Below are positions 5,952 through 9,333 of a stretch of 9,333 nt of DNA, piece by piece (the stretch's first letter is position 1; the number at the start of each line of letters is the position of its first letter). The stretch is taken from NCBI GenBank assembly GCA_002491565.1, contig DKWE01000092.1, positions 1 through 9,333 of the forward strand. Reading direction: 5' to 3'. Source of the DNA: Lachnospiraceae bacterium UBA7160. GTDB taxonomy: Bacteria; Bacillota; Clostridia; Lachnospirales; Lachnospiraceae. The position numbers and the translations under genes were made by a program. Under the pieces are notes generated by a model. It had not been told where the DNA came from, made no database searches, and worked only from the letters and a program-made list of their open reading frames with translations.

Positions 5952-6651
5952 GTGTATCCCGGAAGTGTTTGTTTTAAAGCATTTTCTATAGTACGGTATA
6001 TTGGGAAACTTTTAATTCTTTTACTTGCTGGAAAAGTTCGAATAGGTGATTATTGCAAGGAATGTAAGGCAGAGCGTGTTTTTACAATGAATCCGTATAT
6101 TCACTTTGTAGATGGACCTAATAATTGTTATTCATTAAAACTTTCAGAAGAAGTTTTGAGTGTTCAGAACGAGTATGTTTCTAAAAATATTCCTTCGGTG
6201 GGTAGTCCTGCTGGTAAAGAAAATACGCCATGGGAGTGGAAGAACTGGCAAGTTGAAGAAGTGTCAAGGATTTTGGTATTCCAATTTGTTTGTAGCATGA
6301 ATGAGGAACATCATCTTGATTATATTGTTCTAACAACAAATAATTCAATGATGAAAATTAGGCAGTATCCATCGGTTGCAGATATAACATTTCCAGAATT
6401 AGACGCTTATAAACATGCGATTTCTAAGGATGATCGTAAGGAACTTGGAACAGCAATAGGACTTTTTGCAAGTGGTGTTGGTGCTGGCTCATATGTTTAT
6501 TTGGGACGAATTCTTGAAAGGCTTGTTTATCGAGAAAAAGAAACTGAGTATTTATCAGATACTTGGTATGTGGGAAAGCCTAAGAAAAAAGCAAGCTGAT
6601 GAAGCGGCTTTAAACAAAGCGCTGAGCGCAATATCCTCATCAATTAAGTGA
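5952..6651 (+). pseudogene. Hypothetical zinc-ribbon-like protein, frameshifted near its 3' end
   Basis: The frame opens at GTG 5952 (MYPGSVCFKAFS) with no good ribosome binding site, and stops at TGA 6597-6599 after 215 codons. It has a CxxC pair (C35, C38) and a later C-x5-HH (C114, H120, H121) that could complete a metal site, then a YPSVADITFPELDAYKHAI block and a GVGAGSYVYLGRILERLV block; I recall similar blocks in unnamed Clostridia proteins. The +1 frame right after the run A6 (6585-6590) encodes QADEAALNKALSAISSSIK and stops at 6649-6651. Loss of one A joins the two as KPKKKQADEAA, so I infer a one-base insertion in the run. The start may also have been damaged by the island junction 28 bp upstream. 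Function is unknown. Confidence 0.6.
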
Positions 6652-6691
6652 AAAATGTGGTAGTTAGGACTGCCAAAGAGAGCGAGGTGTT

Positions 6692-8197
6692 ATGATGACC
6701 ATAGAAGAAATTCTTGCTGGAGAATCTAAGAATGTGGAGTTTAAAGAGAGTCTGCCGGAGAAAAGCATCAAATATATGAAGTCTGTGGTTGCCTTTGCAA
6801 ATGGATCCGGAGGAAAAATTATTTTCGGAGTTGCTGATAAAACCAGAGAAGTTGTCGGCTTTGATAAGGAAGATGTGTTCAAAAAAATGGATGCAATTGC
6901 CAATGCCGTATCAGATAGCTGCGAACCGGCAATCATTCCAGATATTACCTTGCAGACAGTTGACGGAAAAACGATTATTGTAGTAGAAATTTTTGAAGGC
7001 AGACAACGTCCATATTATATTAAGGCTCTTGGCAGAGAAGGCGGTGTATATGTCCGTGTTGCCGGAACTACCCGTCTTGCTAATGAGTATATGATAAAAG
7101 AGCTGCTGTTTGAGGGCAGCAACCGCTACTACGATCAGGCTTTGTGTATCGGGTTGAATATCACGGATGAAGATATTGATGCTCTTTGCAGAGCCATGAA
7201 GGAGCAGGCAATCAAAAACGCTCATACGGAGGTACAGAAAGCATCTATCAAAGATGTTGGAAGACAGCAGCTCCGTTCCTGGGGTGTTTTGATTGAGCGC
7301 GATGGGAAAGATTATCCGTCCAATGCCTTTGCTATTTTAACAGGTAATGGGGGACTTCATGTTGCAACGCAATGTGGCGTGTTCAAAGGTACAACGAAAG
7401 CGGTATTTGTTGATCGACGGGAGTATACCGGTCCGCTTTGGGAGCAGATAGACGAAGCATTTCTGTTTGTTTTGCGAAATATTCACTTGGGTGCTACCAT
7501 TGTGGGGATTTATCGCCAGGATGTTTATGAGATTCCACCAGATGCCATTCGTGAGCTGATTATCAATGCTATGGTACATCGTAGTTATCTGGATCATGGT
7601 ACGATACAGGTTGCAGTATATGACAACAGATTGGAAATCACTTCCCCAGGAAAGCTGCCAATGGGACAAACTATAGAGCGTATGAAAGAAGGCTATTCGA
7701 AAATCAGAAATGAAGCTCTTGCTCATGCGTTTGCTTATATGAATCTGATCGAGCATTGGGGAAGCGGCATTCCGAGAATTATTGATAAAGTAAAGGTTGC
7801 CGGACTGCGGGAACCGGAGTTCATTGGCGGCGAAGTCGATTTGCGTATCAATATTTATCGAGGTCAGATTGCCCCCAATGACCTTAATGCTCTCAATAAT
7901 GCCTATAAAGTGCCGGATACTATTGAGAAAGTGCCGGATAATGCCAAAGAAGTGCCGGATACTATTGAGAAAGTGCCGGATAGTGCCAATAAAATGCCGG
8001 ATAATGAGCAGGAACAACAGATTTATAAATATGTATTGGAAAATGGCTCCATTACAACAGCTAAGGTGGTAGAGCTTTTAGGAGTAAAACACCGTAGAGC
8101 AAGAGCCGTTTTGATGGATATGGTTGAGGGGGCTTACTTAAGAAAAGAAGGTGCGGCACGAAGCACAATTTATGTAAAAAATACGGAAGGGAGATAA
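6692..8197 (+). CDS. AlbA_2 (Schlafen-type) / HATPase domain ATP-binding protein with C-terminal winged helix
   Basis: The product is a 501-aa protein of the group often annotated 'RecG-like' or 'putative DNA-binding domain' but without helicase motifs. An AlbA_2 domain covers about 11-130 (VEFKES at 15-20, FANGSGGKIIFGV at 35-47, YVRVAGTT at 120-127). An HATPase_c_4-like domain follows at about 280-390: IRELIINAMVHRSY (286-299) holds the E and N of the ATP/Mg box, then RLEITSPGKLP (313-323) and HWGSGIPRI (355-363). A five-unit VPD heptad linker spans 407-441, and a winged-helix region about 441-497. Such proteins are frequent in BREX and restriction-modification islands as accessory genes; the exact role is unproven. 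ATGATG at 6692-6697 offers two starts. GAGGTG (6684-6689) is better spaced for the second one (6695). The gene is intact, and the next start codon lies 6 bp after its stop. Confidence 0.88.
   Translation: MMTIEEILAGESKNVEFKESLPEKSIKYMKSVVAFANGSGGKIIFGVADKTREVVGFDKEDVFKKMDAIANAVSDSCEPAIIPDITLQTVDGKTIIVVEIFEGRQRPYYIKALGREGGVYVRVAGTTRLANEYMIKELLFEGSNRYYDQALCIGLNITDEDIDALCRAMKEQAIKNAHTEVQKASIKDVGRQQLRSWGVLIERDGKDYPSNAFAILTGNGGLHVATQCGVFKGTTKAVFVDRREYTGPLWEQIDEAFLFVLRNIHLGATIVGIYRQDVYEIPPDAIRELIINAMVHRSYLDHGTIQVAVYDNRLEITSPGKLPMGQTIERMKEGYSKIRNEALAHAFAYMNLIEHWGSGIPRIIDKVKVAGLREPEFIGGEVDLRINIYRGQIAPNDLNALNNAYKVPDTIEKVPDNAKEVPDTIEKVPDSANKMPDNEQEQQIYKYVLENGSITTAKVVELLGVKHRRARAVLMDMVEGAYLRKEGAARSTIYVKNTEGR
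7910..8014 (+). repeat. 21-bp coding repeat (five units) in the ATP-binding protein linker
   Basis: Five heptads VPDTIEK, VPDNAKE, VPDTIEK, VPDSANK and MPDNEQE come from 21-bp units beginning GTGCCGGATA or ATGCCGGATA. Units 1 and 3 are nearly identical in DNA. It links the ATPase and winged-helix parts, and its copy number is likely to vary between strains. Confidence 0.85.
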
Positions 8198-8203
8198 TGC
8201 AGC

Positions 8204-8344
8204 ATGGATACAGACAAAGTAATACAAGACTTGAACCGCCGATTTGCTGCACCTCTGCCGGAGCAAAGAGATTTCTCCGAACAGCATTCTGATTTCCGGT
8301 GGACAGACGACAGTTGCCAATCTGTTTTACAATATGGGACGTAA
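8204..8344 (+). pseudogene. 5' fragment of a probable BREX pglZ gene
   Basis: The ATG at 8204 lies 6 bp after the preceding stop and has GGGAG about 10 bp upstream, so it looks like a real gene start. The first 20 residues (MDTDKVIQDL, then NRRFAAPLPE) resemble, from memory, the N-terminus of PglZ, the alkaline-phosphatase-fold protein of BREX phage-exclusion systems, which is normally over 800 aa. After LPE, where I would expect a continuation like FYxRRIIFW, the sequence becomes QRDFSEQHSDFRWTDD and stops at TAA 8342-8344. This indicates a deletion junction near 8263. The residues after the junction are unassigned. The PglZ identity is a recollection over a short stretch, hence moderate confidence. 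Confidence 0.5.
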
Positions 8345-8473
8345 AACGGTCGGACTGGTCTGTTTTATGTGGCAGTTACCAGAGCAAAGTATAGCGTCAG
8401 TTTTGTATATAAAACAAAAAAGGTTCCTTCTGAAAATATCGGAGAAAGGTGGACACCTGGCCAGGCTGGGTGA
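8345..8473 (+). pseudogene. 3' fragment of a UvrD/PcrA-like superfamily 1 helicase
   Basis: In the same frame as the preceding fragment, but after its stop, the sequence encodes GLFYVAVTRAKYSVSFVYKT and then a 20-residue tail ending in TGA 8471-8473. LFYVAVTRAK is a textbook SF1A helicase motif VI (YVAxTRA), and its position about 40 residues from the end fits short UvrD-like proteins, such as those paired with OLD nucleases in Gabija-type defence. Motifs I to V are absent, so this is only the C-terminus. The stop lies inside a terminator hairpin, as at a natural gene end. Confidence 0.7.
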
Positions 8474-8511
8474 GCATAACGTCAATCCCAAGGTTATGCT
8501 CACAAAATTTT
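8470..8511 (+). terminator. Intrinsic terminator at the right end of the island
   Basis: GTGAGCATAAC (8470-8480) pairs perfectly with GTTATGCTCAC (8493-8503) around a 12-nt loop, followed by AAAATTTT (8504-8511). It ends the helicase fragment and insulates the hsp20 promoter. Its right arm overlaps the start of the right 39-bp repeat. Confidence 0.75.
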
Positions 8512-8538
8512 CACAAAAAATTAGCACTCACCTCTTGA
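8500..8538 (+). repeat. Right 39-bp direct repeat of the island
   Basis: Identical to 5885-5923. It ends inside the hsp20 -35 box (TTGA of TTGACA), so the left CIRCE half and the first four bases of the -35 box belong to the repeat. Confidence 0.95.
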
Positions 8539-8563
8539 CATGGCTAACAATGCGTGCTATAAC
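8521..8563 (+). promoter_or_regulatory. hsp20 promoter with CIRCE (HrcA) operator
   Basis: TTAGCACTC (8521-8529), exactly nine bases, then CATGGCTAA (8539-8547) fits the CIRCE consensus TTAGCACTC-N9-GAGTGCTAA: the left half is perfect and the right half matches 6 of 9. The operator overlaps the -35 box TTGACA (8535-8540), which is 17 bp from the -10 box TATAAC (8558-8563). HrcA bound here would block RNA polymerase, and heat or loss of GroE-assisted HrcA folding would relieve it. Transcription would start near 8570. The operator call follows from the known consensus; repression is inferred. Confidence 0.85.
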
Positions 8564-8685
8564 ACAGATAGAACAAAGGAAGGGAGCAAAGAGGCAGATA
8601 CAGATAGTACAAAGATAAGACAAAGACAGTACAGTATCAGCCATATGCTTCTGAAACATCCTGATTCGGGAGAACCATAAACAAT

Positions 8686-8728
8686 CTGCCGCGGTCAGAG
8701 GATCAGAACTGTGATAAGCACGCGGCAG
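8686..8728 (+). promoter_or_regulatory. GC-rich hairpin in the hsp20 leader
   Basis: CTGCCGCG (8686-8693) pairs perfectly with CGCGGCAG (8721-8728) around a 27-nt loop, 14 bp before the hsp20 ribosome binding site (AGGAG, 8742-8746). The inferred 5' leader is about 185 nt, long for a bacterial gene. Upstream parts (8564-8640) contain short repeats of the type CAGATAGAACAAAG. The hairpin does not itself sequester the Shine-Dalgarno, so a thermosensor role is only a possibility. Confidence 0.4.
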
Positions 8729-8755
8729 CCAGAATGTAAAAAGGAGAGATGATTT

Positions 8756-9217
8756 ATGTTGATGCCGAGTATTTTTGGAGAGAATTTGTTTGATGAGTTT
8801 TTTGATGGATTTCCGTTCTACGATGACAGAGATGTGAAGAAGGCGGAGAAGAAGCTGTACGGCGGAAGAGCGAGCCAGATCATGAAGACGGATGTCAAGG
8901 AGCTGGAGAATGGCTATCAGCTGGAGATTGATCTGCCGGGCTTCAAGAAGGAAGAGGTACAGGCGAAGCTGGAAAATGGCTACCTGACGATCAGCGCTGC
9001 GAAGGGACTTAGCAAGGACGAGCAGGAGAAGGAGACCGGGCGTTATATCCGCAGAGAGCGTTACACCGGATCGTGCAGCAGAAGCTTCTATATTGGCGAG
9101 GACATTCGCCAGGATGAGATCAAGGCGGAGTTCCAGCACGGCATCCTGAAACTGTTTGTTCCGAAGAAGGAGCAGAAGCCGGCGGTAGAGGAGAGCAAAT
9201 ATATCGCGATCGAGTAA
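8756..9217 (+). CDS. Small heat-shock protein, Hsp20/alpha-crystallin family
   Basis: This is an ATP-independent cytoplasmic holdase that binds unfolding proteins as large oligomers and hands them to DnaK/ClpB. The 153-aa protein has a hydrophobic N-terminal arm (MLMPSIFGENLFDEFFDGF), an alpha-crystallin domain at about 41-137 with YQLEIDLPGFKKEEV (54-68), NGYLTISA (74-81) and the hallmark HGILKLFVPK (128-137), and a C-terminal IxI motif (IAI, 150-152) that contacts neighbouring subunits. AGGAG is nine bases before the ATG. It is monocistronic, with a CIRCE promoter in front and a strong terminator behind. Confidence 0.96.
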   Translation: MLMPSIFGENLFDEFFDGFPFYDDRDVKKAEKKLYGGRASQIMKTDVKELENGYQLEIDLPGFKKEEVQAKLENGYLTISAAKGLSKDEQEKETGRYIRRERYTGSCSRSFYIGEDIRQDEIKAEFQHGILKLFVPKKEQKPAVEESKYIAIE

Positions 9218-9261
9218 ATCAAAGCACAGATCGGAGAGGCAGATTGCAGCTGGCAAAAGAG

Positions 9262-9315
9262 GGCCGCAGACAACTGGCTGACTTGTATCAGTCAGTGTCT
9301 TGCGGCCAGGCTTTT
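9262..9315 (+). terminator. Intrinsic terminator of hsp20
   Basis: GGCCGCA (9262-9268) pairs with TGCGGCC (9301-9307), and the stem continues inward through GACA/TGTC and CTGAC/GTCAG with small bulges to the loop TTGTATCA. AGGCTTTTATT follows. The remaining bases to the window end show no feature. Confidence 0.85.
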
Positions 9316-9333
9316 ATTCCCGCGAGCAACGAG

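Larger units (their letters stand above)
5885..8538. mobile_element. Putative genomic island bounded by 39-bp direct repeats (defence-island remnant)
   Basis: Two identical 39-bp sequences (5885-5923 and 8500-8538) bracket about 2.6 kb that is AT-richer and differs in codon use from both sides. The contents are a frameshifted zinc-ribbon-like gene, an AlbA_2/ATPase protein, a pglZ-like 5' fragment and a UvrD-like 3' fragment, all types common in phage-defence islands. Removing one repeat plus the interior restores the epimerase gene and its terminator followed directly by the hsp20 CIRCE promoter, a sensible ancestral order. There is no integrase, transposase or terminal inverted repeat, so the route of entry (site-specific, homologous or other) is unknown. 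The repeats may be att-like cores or a product of homologous capture. Confidence 0.7.

Noticed and set aside
5926..5991. Alternative ATG start (5926) for the first island gene
   Set aside because: Its frame gives about 21 residues and then stops, and it does not join the frame carrying the CxxC motif.
8244..8618. 124-codon + strand ORF running through the scar, hairpin, repeat and hsp20 promoter
   Set aside because: It crosses a terminator and a CIRCE promoter and is out of frame with both the pglZ-like start and the helicase motif VI.
8528..9256. Antisense ORF (242 codons) covering hsp20 and its leader
   Set aside because: The sense strand encodes a clear Hsp20 with promoter and terminator. 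The antisense product is Leu/Arg-rich without domains.

Overview
The window looks like a chromosomal stretch from a Gram-positive, low-GC-phylum anaerobe, most likely a Clostridia/Lachnospiraceae-type bacterium. The reasons are the gene order (PSP1/RicT-like tail, trmN6, rsmI, as in the Bacillus yaaT-yabB-yabC neighbourhood), a CIRCE operator of the HrcA type in front of hsp20, and strong GGAGG-type ribosome binding sites. The taxon is an inference. All intact genes are on the + strand. No rRNA, tRNA, CRISPR array, transposase or integrase was seen.

Region 1 (1-1945) is a translation-maintenance cluster: the charged 3' end of a probable RicT/PSP1 protein, overlapping by 4 bases the tRNA1(Val) A37 N6-methyltransferase gene trmN6, then the 16S rRNA C1402 2'-O-methyltransferase gene rsmI. 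Region 2 (1946-5847) holds a non-coding array of four 62-63 bp tandem repeats, a zinc-dependent phospholipase C-like protein with a Cys/His-rich 12-residue repeat insert, a UMF1-family MFS transporter, and a LacX-type aldose 1-epimerase that ends in a hairpin terminator. This backbone carries many short tandem-duplication scars: 36-bp repeats in three separate coding regions and duplicated gene 3' ends that include the stop codon.

Region 3 (5885-8538) is an AT-richer island bounded by two identical 39-bp direct repeats. The right repeat contains the left half of the CIRCE operator and most of the -35 box of the hsp20 promoter, so the island sits in the HrcA-controlled hsp20 promoter region. 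It carries a small zinc-ribbon-like gene broken by a one-base shift in an A6 run, an intact AlbA_2/HATPase-type ATP-binding protein, the first ~20 codons of what looks like a BREX pglZ gene, and, after a scar, the last ~40 codons of a UvrD-like helicase with its own terminator. I read it as the decayed core of a phage-defence island.

Region 4 (8521-9315) is the hsp20 unit: CIRCE, a TTGACA-N17-TATAAC promoter, a ~185-nt leader with a GC-rich hairpin, the small heat-shock protein gene, and a strong terminator.

The best candidates for a second look are the 39-bp-bounded insertion at a heat-shock operator, the pglZ/uvrD scar, and the recurring 36-bp and 62-bp tandem duplications across the backbone.
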